NCBI GenBank assembly: GCA_944323955.1
Contig: CALUUK010000003.1
Location: 124,001-188,000, forward strand
Direction of reading: 5' to 3'
DNA from: Candidatus Gastranaerophilales bacterium
GTDB lineage: Bacteria > Cyanobacteriota > Vampirovibrionia > Gastranaerophilales > Gastranaerophilaceae
Length of the DNA stretch: 64,000 bases
The position numbers and the translations under genes are program-made. Shown in pieces: positions 34,649-45,576 of the stretch; the stretch's first letter is position 1, and each line of letters starts with the position of its first letter. The notes under the pieces are model-generated. The model was given only the letters and a program-made list of their open reading frames with translations. It made no database searches and was not told the origin of the DNA.

Positions 34649-35608
34649 ATGACAGAAAGAAAACTGGTTGGAACAAATGAAATGTTCAAGAAAGCACTGG
34701 CAGGCGGTTATGCTATAGGTGCTTACAACGTAAACAACATGGAAATTTTACAGGGTATTGCAGAAGCAGCTGAAGAAACTCAATCACCTATTATTTTGCA
34801 AGTTTCTGCAGGTGCAAGAAAATATGCAAACCAAACATATTTAATAAAACTGGTTGAAGCTGCACTCGCTACAACTACAGTACCTATTGCTCTTCACTTA
34901 GATCACGGTGCTGATTTTGAAATTTGTAAAGCATGTATTGACGGCGGTTTTTCTTCAGTTATGATTGACGGTTCAAGATTCCCGTTTGAAGAAAACGTTG
35001 CATTGACAAAGAAAGTTGTTGAATATGCTCATGAAAGAGGAGTTTCGGTTGAAGCTGAACTCGGTAAATTAGCAGGTGTTGAAGACGATGTTAACGTTGA
35101 TGCAAAAGATGCTAAATATACAAACGTAAAAGAAGCAGTTGAATTTGTAAGACAAACAGGCTGTGATTCTTTAGCTATTGCAATAGGAACATCACACGGT
35201 GCATACAAATTCAAAGGCGAAGCAAAATTGGATTTTGAAAGATTAAAAGAAATCAAAGATGCACTTAAAGAAGCAGGATTCGGCGATTATCCGATTGTTC
35301 TTCACGGTTCGTCATCAGTACCGAAAGAATTTGTTGAAAAATGTAATAAATTCGGCGGTAACTTACCCGATGCACAGGGTGTTCCCGAAGAAATGCTTGC
35401 ATACGCTTCTAAACACGGTGTTGCAAAAATTAATATTGACACAGACTTAAGATTGGCAATGACTTCAACAATAAGAGAATTCTTTGTTGAACATCCTGAA
35501 AAATTTGACCCTCGTGAATATATGGGTCCTGGCAGAACAGCCGTTAAAGAAATGGTAATGCACAAAATGAGAGATGTATTAGGAACGGCAGGACACGCTA
35601 AAGATTAG
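34649..35608 (+). CDS. fba: Fructose-bisphosphate aldolase, class II
   Basis: 319 residues. Zn-binding motifs are intact: HLDHGADFEICKACIDGGF (first His pair), ISTSHG-type block AIGTSHGAYKFKG, and VLHGSSSVP; NIDTDLRLAMT closes the barrel. It cleaves fructose-1,6-bisphosphate reversibly. GAGGAG ribosome-binding site. Codon use is biased as in nifJ, suggesting high expression. Stop codon TAG is part of a repeated motif, followed by a palindromic element and a strong terminator. Confidence 0.95.
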   Translation: MTERKLVGTNEMFKKALAGGYAIGAYNVNNMEILQGIAEAAEETQSPIILQVSAGARKYANQTYLIKLVEAALATTTVPIALHLDHGADFEICKACIDGGFSSVMIDGSRFPFEENVALTKKVVEYAHERGVSVEAELGKLAGVEDDVNVDAKDAKYTNVKEAVEFVRQTGCDSLAIAIGTSHGAYKFKGEAKLDFERLKEIKDALKEAGFGDYPIVLHGSSSVPKEFVEKCNKFGGNLPDAQGVPEEMLAYASKHGVAKINIDTDLRLAMTSTIREFFVEHPEKFDPREYMGPGRTAVKEMVMHKMRDVLGTAGHAKD

Positions 35609-35712
35609 CGAAATTCTGTACGGGTAAAGCCCGGTTAGCGAGGGCAAAAGCAAACGGCAGCAAAGCGAAGTTTGCGACTGCACGAGCGAAAAGAATTTCA
35701 AGACGCGAAATT
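35606..35712. repeat. Palindromic intergenic element after aldolase
   Basis: A GC-richer block whose outer arms GAAATTCT (35610-35617) and AGAATTTC (35692-35699) pair. Inside are hairpins CGGG / CCCG (35621-35624 / 35630-35633) and GCAAAC / GTTTGC (35650-35655 / 35670-35675). Rich in GCGA-type words, unlike the AT-rich surroundings. Resembles a REP/MITE-like structured repeat. Its first 15 bases recur at the rpmH stop codon. Confidence 0.5.
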
Positions 35713-35729
35713 TCTAATAATTTAAAAAT

Positions 35730-35765
35730 AGAGCAAAGATATGAAGTCTTTGCTCTGTTTTTTTT
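35730..35765 (+). terminator. Terminator of aldolase
   Basis: AGAGCAAAGA (35730-35739) / TCTTTGCTCT (35747-35756), loop TATGAAG, then eight T. Confidence 0.88.
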
Positions 35766-35800
35766 ATATAATTCTGTTAACAGTTATGGAAGGCGGATAT

Positions 35801-36862
35801 ATGTTAAAATATTTTAAAGGCTCTTTAATCGTTACAATTATAGGAATTTTACTCGCCTATTTCTGGGGCGAACATACGCATCCGGGAAGCGGATTTTTAT
35901 GTTTATTCATAGTAGTGTTTCTGTCAATTTTAGAAGTTACGCTATCTTTTGATAATGCTGTTATAAACGCAATGAAACTTGAAAAGATGGATGACAAATG
36001 GCGTCACAGATTTTTGACATGGGGTATTGCAATTGCTGTATTCGGAATGAGATTTTTATTTCCCATCCTTGTAGTGGCTGCATTTTCCGGACTTACTGTT
36101 TTAGGTGTAACAAAATTAGCTTTATACGATGTTGATAAGTATGCGCACTACCTTCATCAGGTTCACGCTCCGTTAGTTACATTCGGCGGTGCTTTTCTTT
36201 TGATGATTTTTCTTACTTATTTCTTTCATGAAGAAAAAGAAGTTCACTGGATTGCTTTTCTGGAAAAGAGATTAATAAAGTTAAATTGCGTAAAATATAT
36301 AGACGTAGTTTTCGCTTTACTGGCTTTACTTATCCTGCAGAATTTCATACCCGAAGAACAAAAAAATTCGGTTTTAATGGCAGGTTTTATCGGCATAATT
36401 CTTTATCTGGTTATTGACAGTATAAGCAATTTATTGGAACAAATTGCCGAGAAAAAAGCCGCAATAATGGGAGGAACCGCAAAATTAGGTTTTATAGGCT
36501 TTCTGTATTTGGAATTAATAGATGCTTCATTTTCTTTAGACGGTGTTTTAGGTGCTTTTGCAATAAGCAAGGATATAATTATCATTTCTATCGGACTTGC
36601 AATAGGAGCTATGTTTGTTCGTTCACTTACAATTTTTATGGTGGATATGAAAACATTAAAACAATATTTATATCTTGAACACGGAGCACACTGGGCAATC
36701 GGGCTTTTAGCACTGATAATGTTCATAAGTACAAGAGTTGAAATTCCGGAAGTTGTTACGGGCTCTGCAGGATTAATAATTGTAGGTGCGGCCTTCATAT
36801 CATCCTTAATCCATAACAAAAAACAACTTAAAGAAAAGGTTAAAGAAATTTGTGAAAAATAA
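35801..36862 (+). CDS. TerC/DUF475-family integral membrane protein
   Basis: 353 residues from ATG 35801, preceded by GAAGGCGG; an upstream ATG at 35741 lies inside the aldolase terminator. About nine hydrophobic segments. SILEVTLSFDNAVINA and the second half LELIDASFSLDGVLGAFAIS carry the acidic residues in membrane helices that typify TerC proteins (ExxxSxDNA pattern). These are linked to metal-ion export, especially manganese loading of exported proteins, and tellurite resistance. The specific ion here is not predictable. Confidence 0.83.
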   Translation: MLKYFKGSLIVTIIGILLAYFWGEHTHPGSGFLCLFIVVFLSILEVTLSFDNAVINAMKLEKMDDKWRHRFLTWGIAIAVFGMRFLFPILVVAAFSGLTVLGVTKLALYDVDKYAHYLHQVHAPLVTFGGAFLLMIFLTYFFHEEKEVHWIAFLEKRLIKLNCVKYIDVVFALLALLILQNFIPEEQKNSVLMAGFIGIILYLVIDSISNLLEQIAEKKAAIMGGTAKLGFIGFLYLELIDASFSLDGVLGAFAISKDIIIISIGLAIGAMFVRSLTIFMVDMKTLKQYLYLEHGAHWAIGLLALIMFISTRVEIPEVVTGSAGLIIVGAAFISSLIHNKKQLKEKVKEICEK

Positions 36863-36863
36863 T

Positions 36864-36896
36864 AAAAAGGCTCTCCAATATTGGAGAGCCTTTTTT
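36864..36896. terminator. Terminator after the TerC-family gene
   Basis: AAAAAGGCTCTCCAA (36864-36878) / TTGGAGAGCCTTTTT (36881-36895) with two bases between the arms, then T. Symmetric, so active on either strand. Confidence 0.88.
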
Positions 36897-36960
36897 GTTG
36901 ATAAATGAATGTTTTAATAGTAAAATTAGAGAAAGTTAACAGGATTAGAAGAGGTATATT

Positions 36961-37758
36961 ATGAAACTAATGGAAGGTAAAAGAGGCGTTATATTCGGCG
37001 TTTCTAACACACATGGTATTGCTTACGGGATTGCAAAACAGCTTTTTGAAGCCGGTGCTGAAATTGCATTTACATATGCAGGCGAAGTTATGGAAAAACG
37101 TGTTCGCCCCATAGCAGAATCAATGAATGCAAAAGTCATCATGTCCTGTGATGTAACAAAAGAAGATGAAGTGAAAGCGGTTTTTGCCGAACTCGAAAAA
37201 GTTTACGGTAAGATTGACTTTGTTGTTCATGCGGTTGCTTTTGCAAACAGAGAAGATTTAACAGGCGAATTTATAAACACATCAAAAGCAGGTTGGGACT
37301 TAGCTATGGGAGTAAGCGCATATTCACTCGTTTCAATGGCAAGAAATGCACAGCCGATTATGAATGAAGGCGGTTCTATCCTTGCATTAACATATCTTGG
37401 CGGTGAAAAAGTTGTTGCTAATTACAACATAATGGGTGTTGCAAAAGCTGCTTTAGAGGCTTCCGCAAGATATTTAGCCGAAAATCTCGGCAAATACGGC
37501 ATAAGAGTCAACTGTTTATCATCAGGTGCCGTTAAAACACTTGCTGCCTCCGGTATTGACGGCTTTGGCAAAATGCTTAAAGCTGCTGTTCTAAAAGCTC
37601 CTTTAAAAAGAAATGTTACTCTTGAAGATGACGGAAAAACTGCTCTCTATCTCTTATCTGATTTATCTTCAGGTGTTACCGGTGAAGTAATTCATGTAGA
37701 CTGCGGCTGTCATGCCGTTTATGCTTCCGCTGAAGAAATGGAACTTGTTACAAAATAG
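36961..37758 (+). CDS. fabI: Enoyl-ACP reductase, FabI type
   Basis: 265 residues, short-chain dehydrogenase fold. FabI features: GVSNTHGIAYGIAKQL cofactor loop, CDVTKEDEV, FVVHAVAFANREDLTG, the YX6K catalytic pair in YNIMGVAK (about 158-165) and SSGAVKTLAASGI. It performs the last reduction in fatty-acid elongation, the triclosan-sensitive type. AGAGG ribosome-binding site. Stand-alone gene with its own terminator. Confidence 0.94.
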   Translation: MKLMEGKRGVIFGVSNTHGIAYGIAKQLFEAGAEIAFTYAGEVMEKRVRPIAESMNAKVIMSCDVTKEDEVKAVFAELEKVYGKIDFVVHAVAFANREDLTGEFINTSKAGWDLAMGVSAYSLVSMARNAQPIMNEGGSILALTYLGGEKVVANYNIMGVAKAALEASARYLAENLGKYGIRVNCLSSGAVKTLAASGIDGFGKMLKAAVLKAPLKRNVTLEDDGKTALYLLSDLSSGVTGEVIHVDCGCHAVYASAEEMELVTK

Positions 37759-37773
37759 TTGTATTAACATTTT

Positions 37774-37808
37774 AAAAACAAGAGCAATAGTATATTGCTC
37801 TTGTTTTT
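37774..37808 (+). terminator. Terminator of fabI
   Basis: AAAAACAAGAGCAATA / TATTGCTCTTGTTTTT (37774-37789 / 37793-37808), 16-bp stem with a 3-base loop. Confidence 0.9.
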
Positions 37809-37867
37809 ATATGCAGTTCTCATTATCCTTTTCTTTACATAAGAATAAAAATACTTTCCATAAATGA

Positions 37868-37897
37868 TTAACTTTCTTTTAAAAATGGTATTATAAA
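37868..37897 (+). promoter_or_regulatory. Possible promoter for lemA
   Basis: TTAACT (37868-37873) - 18 bp - TATAAA (37892-37897), 30 bases before the lemA ATG. Confidence 0.4.
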
Positions 37898-37926
37898 ATT
37901 GTTGTTAATTTATAAAGGAGTCAGAT

Positions 37927-38496
37927 ATGGATAATTCTTTGCTTGTCATTGCCGTTATAGGTATATTAATAATCATTTTTGGTTTATACGGTCTTTACGT
38001 CAATGTGGTAAAAGCAAAAAACGCGGTATATGAAGCACTTTCAAGTATAGATATACAATTGAAAAAACGTTATGATTTAATTCCCAATATTCTGACAATT
38101 GCCAAAAAGTTTATGGAACATGAAAGAGGCGTATTTGAAAAAATTACCGAATTAAGAGCACTTGCAATGAAGGCAAAATCAGGCTCCCAAGAAAAATTTA
38201 AAACAGAAGCGATGCTGGATACCGAATTAAGAGCACTTATGGTTAATGTTGAAAACTATCCCACATTAAAATCGGATGCATCAATGATGCAGGCAATGCA
38301 AACGTATAATGAGGTAGAAGAACATATCGCCGCATCAAGAAGATTTTACAACTCCGCATTAACACAGTTGAGGAACTTAATCCAGATTTTCCCCGGTTCG
38401 CTGTTTGCAGGATGTGCCGGAAATGCTGCCGATTTAAGCTATTTTGAAACCGATGCGGCAAGCAGACAACCGGTTAATGCTTCTAACTTTCTATAG
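37927..38496 (+). CDS. lemA: LemA-family protein
   Basis: 189 residues. An N-terminal transmembrane segment (about 4-28) is followed by the LemA core: KAKNAVYEALSSIDIQLKKR, YDLIPNILTIAKKFMEHERG, the NEVEEHIAASRRFYNSALTQLRN block broken here as EEHIAASRRFYNSA, and a final FPGSLFAG. LemA proteins are widespread membrane-bound helical bundles of unclear role. AAAGGAG ribosome-binding site. Its partner gene 17 bases downstream is DUF3137-like, a known combination. Confidence 0.9.
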   Translation: MDNSLLVIAVIGILIIIFGLYGLYVNVVKAKNAVYEALSSIDIQLKKRYDLIPNILTIAKKFMEHERGVFEKITELRALAMKAKSGSQEKFKTEAMLDTELRALMVNVENYPTLKSDASMMQAMQTYNEVEEHIAASRRFYNSALTQLRNLIQIFPGSLFAGCAGNAADLSYFETDAASRQPVNASNFL

Positions 38497-38513
38497 AAAA
38501 GGACCCCGGATAA

Positions 38514-40997
<2,484 letters not shown>

Positions 40998-41035
40998 TTC
41001 CGTCTCCGTTTCAACTATCTGTAAACCTTCTAGAT

Positions 41036-41064
41036 ATTACAGCACAAAAGTCTTTTTTTTTCAA
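41036..41064 (-). promoter_or_regulatory. Promoter for ndk-tgt
   Basis: On the minus strand TTGAAA (41064-41059) - 17 bp - TGTAAT (41041-41036), about 39 bases before the ndk start. Confidence 0.55.
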
Positions 41065-41077
41065 TGATATTACATTA

Positions 41078-41106
41078 TTGTTCTTTTATATTAATTTGGC
41101 TATAAT
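41078..41106 (+). promoter_or_regulatory. Promoter for the TPR-carbamoyltransferase cassette
   Basis: TTGTTC (41078-41083) - 17 bp - TATAAT (41101-41106), 26 bases before the TPR ATG at 41133. Predicted transcription start near 41113. Confidence 0.6.
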
Positions 41107-41132
41107 ATTTGTGGTAAGGTTGTTTTAGAATT

Positions 41133-42902
41133 ATGGATAAACAAGAAATATTAAATAATATAGAAAAAGAAGAGTACGAAAAAGCCAGTGAGCTTATAAA
41201 TTCTTATCTTGAAGAAAACCCTGATAATATTGAAGTTAAAAAATTATCGGGATTGTGCAGTATAAATCTGTCAGATATGGAAAAGGCGCAAAAAATCTTT
41301 GAAGAAATGGTAAGAATTGATGACACTGATGCGCTTTCCGCATATTATCTTGCAACCATATATATAAATCAAAATCATTTTGAAGAAGCGGAAAATCTTT
41401 TAAATAAAGTTATAGAGTTAAGAGAAGACTATCTTGATGCATATAAAAGTCTGGCAGCCTGCTATATAAAACGCAAAGAGTATTCAAAAGTTTATAAAAT
41501 TCAGGATAAAATGATGCAGCTTGCTCCGGATGACCCGCAGGTATATGATATCATTGCGACTGCCGCACTTGAAAATTATAACGTAAATCTTGCCATTCAA
41601 AACCTTACCAGAGCAATCGAACTCTCTCCGGATAATGCAGCTCTTTACAATAAAATGGGACTTGCTTATTTTACGGATAACAAAATTGATACCGCTATAT
41701 CTTTCTATCAGAAGGCTATTGAAATTGACGATAAAAATGCTTCCGCATTTTACAATATAGGTATTGCCCAGTTTGCATTTGAAAATTTTCAAATTGCATA
41801 TGAAATGCTGAAAAAATCATATTCTCTCGAACCGAAAGATTCATGCCTGAGCGCATTTGCCATAGCAGCTTTAAAATCAAAAAATTATTCCGATGCGGTT
41901 ATACTATATAAAAAACTGACAAAGCTGCACCCTGACAAAGAAAATTTCAAATACAATCTGGCTTGTGCATATGACGGAGCAGGCGAACAGGATGAAGCGG
42001 TAAAAATTATCGAACAACTGCTGACATTCAACTTGAACTCCATTCAACTAAAAATACATCTTGCATCACTTTATGCAAGACTAAACAGGATTGAAACTGC
42101 AAAGATAATATATGCAGATATAATATCCTCGGGAGTAAACGATATTAATATTTTATATGACTATGCCATCTTATGTGCAAAATCAAATGAAACAGATAAA
42201 GCAACCGAAATATTAAAGAAAATACTTTCTGCAAAATCTGATCATGCTTATGCATATAAGGATTTAGGCATTATTGCTCTCGGAAGAAGATTGTTTGATG
42301 AAGCCGATAAATATTTTGAAAAAGCATATTCGGCAGCACCTGATGACATAAATATACTTTATGAATACGGAAATTATTTTCATATGACGGAAAACTTTGA
42401 TAAGGCAAAAACCATCTTCGAAAAACTTTTACAAAAGGAAAATCTCCCCGTAAATATGCTTGTCGGCATTGCAAAAAATTATATGTCAATGAATCTAATT
42501 GAAAAAGCAGAAGAAATTCTTACAAAAGCAATTCGGACAGCACCTCAAAATGTTGATGTACTTTATAATCTCGCCCAAATATACAATGTTAGAAAGAATT
42601 ATAAAAATGCACAACAATTGCTTGAAGATGCATATGCCCTTGCTCCAAATCCAGAAATCTCAAATCTGCTTGCAAATGTTTATTTTGAACTGGGTTCTTA
42701 CAATGAAGCATATGCTTTATTTAACATTATAAACCTATCGCTTCCGAATAATATAAACACTTTGATGAACCTTGCAAAATGCAAGTATGCGCAAAAAGAT
42801 TTTGATACAGCCAAAGAACACCTTGATACACTGCTGAAAATATTGCCTGAATATGAAGAAGCACAGGAGCTGGCAAAGAAAATTGAGGAAGAAATAAAAT
42901 GA
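41133..42902 (+). CDS. Large TPR-repeat protein, 589 residues
   Basis: Nearly the whole chain is tetratricopeptide repeats, about fifteen units; clear ones include ALSAYYLATIYINQNHFEEA, AALYNKMGLAYFTDNKIDTA, NVDVLYNLAQIYNVRKNYKN and NINTLMNLAKCKYAQKDFDT. No signal peptide or membrane segment and no enzyme domain, so it is a cytoplasmic scaffold or partner-binding protein. Its stop overlaps the start of the DUF5989 gene (ATGA), making it the first member of a coupled four-gene cassette with SxtJ and a carbamoyltransferase. Only a weak ribosome-binding site (AAGG, further upstream). Confidence 0.85.
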   Translation: MDKQEILNNIEKEEYEKASELINSYLEENPDNIEVKKLSGLCSINLSDMEKAQKIFEEMVRIDDTDALSAYYLATIYINQNHFEEAENLLNKVIELREDYLDAYKSLAACYIKRKEYSKVYKIQDKMMQLAPDDPQVYDIIATAALENYNVNLAIQNLTRAIELSPDNAALYNKMGLAYFTDNKIDTAISFYQKAIEIDDKNASAFYNIGIAQFAFENFQIAYEMLKKSYSLEPKDSCLSAFAIAALKSKNYSDAVILYKKLTKLHPDKENFKYNLACAYDGAGEQDEAVKIIEQLLTFNLNSIQLKIHLASLYARLNRIETAKIIYADIISSGVNDINILYDYAILCAKSNETDKATEILKKILSAKSDHAYAYKDLGIIALGRRLFDEADKYFEKAYSAAPDDINILYEYGNYFHMTENFDKAKTIFEKLLQKENLPVNMLVGIAKNYMSMNLIEKAEEILTKAIRTAPQNVDVLYNLAQIYNVRKNYKNAQQLLEDAYALAPNPEISNLLANVYFELGSYNEAYALFNIINLSLPNNINTLMNLAKCKYAQKDFDTAKEHLDTLLKILPEYEEAQELAKKIEEEIK

Positions 42903-43054
42903 AAAGAAAAAATTTCATATCGGAAATTTTTGAGTTTTTATGGAGCAAAAAAGCATATTGGCTTGTACCCGTAGTATTGTTTTTAATTCTTCTGATATTT
43001 TTAGTTATGATAGGAACATCACCGGTTTCTCCGTTTATTTACACAATTATATAG
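42899..43054 (+). CDS. DUF5989-type small membrane protein, 51 residues
   Basis: A short gene starting at ATG 42899 within the TPR stop (ATGA overlap) with GAGGAAG upstream. The protein begins MKRKNFISEIFEFLWSKKAY, then WLVPVVLFLILLIFLVMIG as a single membrane helix, and ends SPVSPFIYTII. The pattern (helix, FLW..KK.YWL.P, membrane span, then APFIYT-like end) is that of the DUF5989 family, normally found beside SxtJ and NodU/CmcH-type carbamoyltransferases. Probably a membrane adaptor for the enzyme coded downstream; no biochemical role is known. Confidence 0.82.
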   Translation: MKRKNFISEIFEFLWSKKAYWLVPVVLFLILLIFLVMIGTSPVSPFIYTII

Positions 43055-43061
43055 GATAGAA

Positions 43062-43439
43062 ATGCATATAAAAGAAAATATCAAAGCCGCTTTAATTTGC
43101 GCTGTAATGCCGTCAGTAATAGCATTAATGCTGTTCAAATATTCACACATACGTTTGGCATCAGGTATTTTAGTTATATTCTTATCTATTGCGGCCATAT
43201 GTGTAATCATACCTAAAGCAGGTTTTTTTATACACAAGACAGGCAGCAAAATCGGGAAATTTTTAGGCAAATACCTTGCGATTATTGCACTTTTTATTGT
43301 GTATATTTGCGCAGTATTGCCGACGGGTATCTTAATGAAACTTGTGAAACGTGACAGACTAAGGCTAAAAAAGTCTGATATAAAAAGCTACTGGCTTAAA
43401 TATGAGAATCAAAACAGTGATTACGAAAATCAATTTTAG
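43062..43439 (+). CDS. SxtJ-like membrane protein
   Basis: 125 residues with about three hydrophobic segments (about 12-28, 32-54, 66-90). IIPKAGFFIHKTGSKIGKFLG followed by IALFIVYICAVLPTGILMKL and RDRLRLK is the SxtJ pattern; this family was named in cyanobacterial saxitoxin clusters and travels with carbamoyltransferases. It follows the DUF5989 gene by 7 bases and precedes the carbamoyltransferase by 7. Likely a membrane component that presents the lipid-linked or exported substrate (inference). Confidence 0.78.
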   Translation: MHIKENIKAALICAVMPSVIALMLFKYSHIRLASGILVIFLSIAAICVIIPKAGFFIHKTGSKIGKFLGKYLAIIALFIVYICAVLPTGILMKLVKRDRLRLKKSDIKSYWLKYENQNSDYENQF

Positions 43440-43446
43440 GTGAGAA

Positions 43447-45279
43447 ATGACATATATACTGGGAATAAGTGCATATTACCATGACAGCGCAGCCGCTATA
43501 ATAAAAGACGGGGAAATTATTGCAGCGGCACAGGAGGAGCGTTTTACAAGAATAAAACAGGACAGTGAATATCCCTCTAATGCGGTTAATTACTGCTTAA
43601 AAGAAGCGGGGATTTCACCTGAAGATCTGGACGGCGTTGTATATTATGAAAAACCGTTTATAAAATTTGAACGCATATTAGAAACGGCAATGGCATATGT
43701 TCCTTTTAGTATGAAAAGTTTCATAAATGCTATGCCCGTATGGATGAACAAAAAGCTGTTTATTCCGAGAGAAATTGATAATCATTTTGATAAAAGATTA
43801 AAATGCCCGATATATTTTACAAGCCACCATGAATCACACTGCGCAAGCGCGTTTTTTGCTTCGCCGTTTGAAGAAGCCGCTATTTTGTGTTTAGACGGCG
43901 TAGGTGAATGGGATACAACGACCTGGGCTATAGGCAGAGGAAATAGAATTGAGATAAAAGAAAAAATAGAATTCCCTCATTCACTAGGGCTTCTTTACAG
44001 CGCCTTTACAGGCTTTTTAGGGTTCAAAGTCAACTCGGGCGAATATAAAGTAATGGGACTTGCACCGTACGGAGAACCGATTTATAAGGATTTAATACTT
44101 GAAAACCTCATTGATGTAAAAGAAGACGGTTCTTTTTGGTTAAATCAGGAATATTTCGGATACTGTACAACGGATTACATGTTCAATAAAAAATTTGAAA
44201 AACTGTTTAACCGCCCCGCCAGAAAGCCGGAAACCATACTTACACAAAACGATATGGATATAGCGGCAAGCCTGCAGACCGTAACGGAAGAAATTATATT
44301 AAAACTTGCCGATTATGTTTATAAACAAACAGGAATGAAAAATCTTTGTCTGGCGGGCGGATGTGCATTAAATTGCGTATCGAACGGAAATATTTTGAAG
44401 AACGGACAATTTGAAAATATCTGGATTCAGCCTGCGGCAGGCGACGCGGGCGGTGCTTTGGGTGCTGCTCTTACAATATATTATCAGTTTCTTGATAATC
44501 ACAGAAAGATTAATCTGCCAGACGCTCAAAAGGGAAGTCTTCTTGGTCCTAAATACACAGAAGAAGAAATAATCGAAACCCTCAAAAAATTTGATGCCAA
44601 ATATATCAAATATGACAGTGAAGAAGAAGTTTGCTCTGTTATTGCAAAATACATATCAGAAGGGAAAAGTATCGGTCACTTTGCGGGCAGAATGGAATTT
44701 GGACCAAGAGCGCTCGGAAACAGAAGTATACTTGCCGATTCGCGAAATCGTGAAATGCAGAAAAATTTAAACCTTGCAATAAAGAAAAGGGAATCCTTCA
44801 GACCTTTTGCTCCAAGCTGCCTTGAAGAAGATGTTGAAGAATTTTTTGATATAAAACACGGAAAAAAATCACCATATATGCTTTTAACACAGCCTGTTTC
44901 AGACAAAATAAAAACAGAATTAACAGAAGAAGAAAAGGATTATAAGGGCATAGATAAACTAAAAGCCTGCCGTTCAAAACTTCCCGCAATAACACATGTG
45001 AACTATTCCGCCCGTATTCAAACGGTATCAAAGGAAATAAATCCGAGATATTGGAATATTATCAATGAATTTAAGAAGTTAACAGCCTGTTCGGTTATAG
45101 TAAATACGTCTTTTAATATAAGAGGCGAACCCATAATAAACACCCCCGAGAATGCATATAAATGTTTTATGTTCACGGATTTAGACGTACTTGTTTTAGA
45201 AAATTTTGTGCTTTTAAAAGAAGAACAAAAACCCATAGACGGCATAGAAAAGTATCAACAACAGTTTAAGTTGGATTAA
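43447..45279 (+). CDS. Carbamoyltransferase, NodU/CmcH family
   Basis: 610 residues. The N-terminal Kae1/YrdC-like ASKHA domain has ILGISAYYHDSAAAIIKDGE and AAQEERFTRIKQD, the metal-binding HHESHCASAFF (His, His, His) and LCLDGVGEWDTTT. The C-terminal domain has GRMEFGPRALGNRSILADSR and VNTSFNIRGEPII, the TobZ-type block. Enzymes of this family transfer a carbamoyl group from carbamoyl phosphate through carbamoyl-AMP onto a hydroxyl of a sugar or secondary metabolite. The acceptor here is unknown; no glycan or antibiotic cluster surrounds it. GGTGAG ribosome-binding site. Confidence 0.92.
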   Translation: MTYILGISAYYHDSAAAIIKDGEIIAAAQEERFTRIKQDSEYPSNAVNYCLKEAGISPEDLDGVVYYEKPFIKFERILETAMAYVPFSMKSFINAMPVWMNKKLFIPREIDNHFDKRLKCPIYFTSHHESHCASAFFASPFEEAAILCLDGVGEWDTTTWAIGRGNRIEIKEKIEFPHSLGLLYSAFTGFLGFKVNSGEYKVMGLAPYGEPIYKDLILENLIDVKEDGSFWLNQEYFGYCTTDYMFNKKFEKLFNRPARKPETILTQNDMDIAASLQTVTEEIILKLADYVYKQTGMKNLCLAGGCALNCVSNGNILKNGQFENIWIQPAAGDAGGALGAALTIYYQFLDNHRKINLPDAQKGSLLGPKYTEEEIIETLKKFDAKYIKYDSEEEVCSVIAKYISEGKSIGHFAGRMEFGPRALGNRSILADSRNREMQKNLNLAIKKRESFRPFAPSCLEEDVEEFFDIKHGKKSPYMLLTQPVSDKIKTELTEEEKDYKGIDKLKACRSKLPAITHVNYSARIQTVSKEINPRYWNIINEFKKLTACSVIVNTSFNIRGEPIINTPENAYKCFMFTDLDVLVLENFVLLKEEQKPIDGIEKYQQQFKLD

Positions 45280-45312
45280 TGAGTTTTAATCAAATAATAT
45301 TTGAACAATAAA

Positions 45313-45488
45313 CAATAAAAAAAATAAAAATAAGATGCCTTGCGAAGTATAGTAATAACATTTTAGCGAAGAAACAGCAGGGCTTGCACTGTTTGAGCAC
45401 GTATGTGCGAGTTTGCAAGCCTTATCTGAGCTTAATGTTATCTATACGAAGCATCGGTATCGTTTTTTATTTTTTTATTTTTTTATTA
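45313..45488. repeat. Large palindromic element between cassette and polA
   Basis: Nested inverted arms: GATGC/GCATC (45334-45338 / 45451-45455), GTATAG/CTATAC (45347-45352 / 45442-45447), AATAACAT-type arms (45355-45362 / 45434-45441), GGCTTGCA/TGCAAGCC (45381-45388 / 45414-45421) and a tip GCAC-GTAT-GTGC (45397-45408). A-rich sequence flanks the left and T-rich the right, extending the fold. It could terminate transcription in both directions; its size and shape suggest a non-autonomous mobile repeat. It fills nearly the whole 297-base gap. Confidence 0.55.
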
Positions 45489-45576
45489 TTTATATTTTAT
45501 AATGTTTTATTAAATTTAAATTCTGATATCTTAATACTTGCTTGTATAAACACTGTATGAAAGCTACAATATACCT

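Noticed and set aside
35741-35800. TerC-family start at ATG 35741
   Set aside because: It would begin inside the aldolase terminator stem-loop; ATG 35801 has GAAGGCGG upstream.
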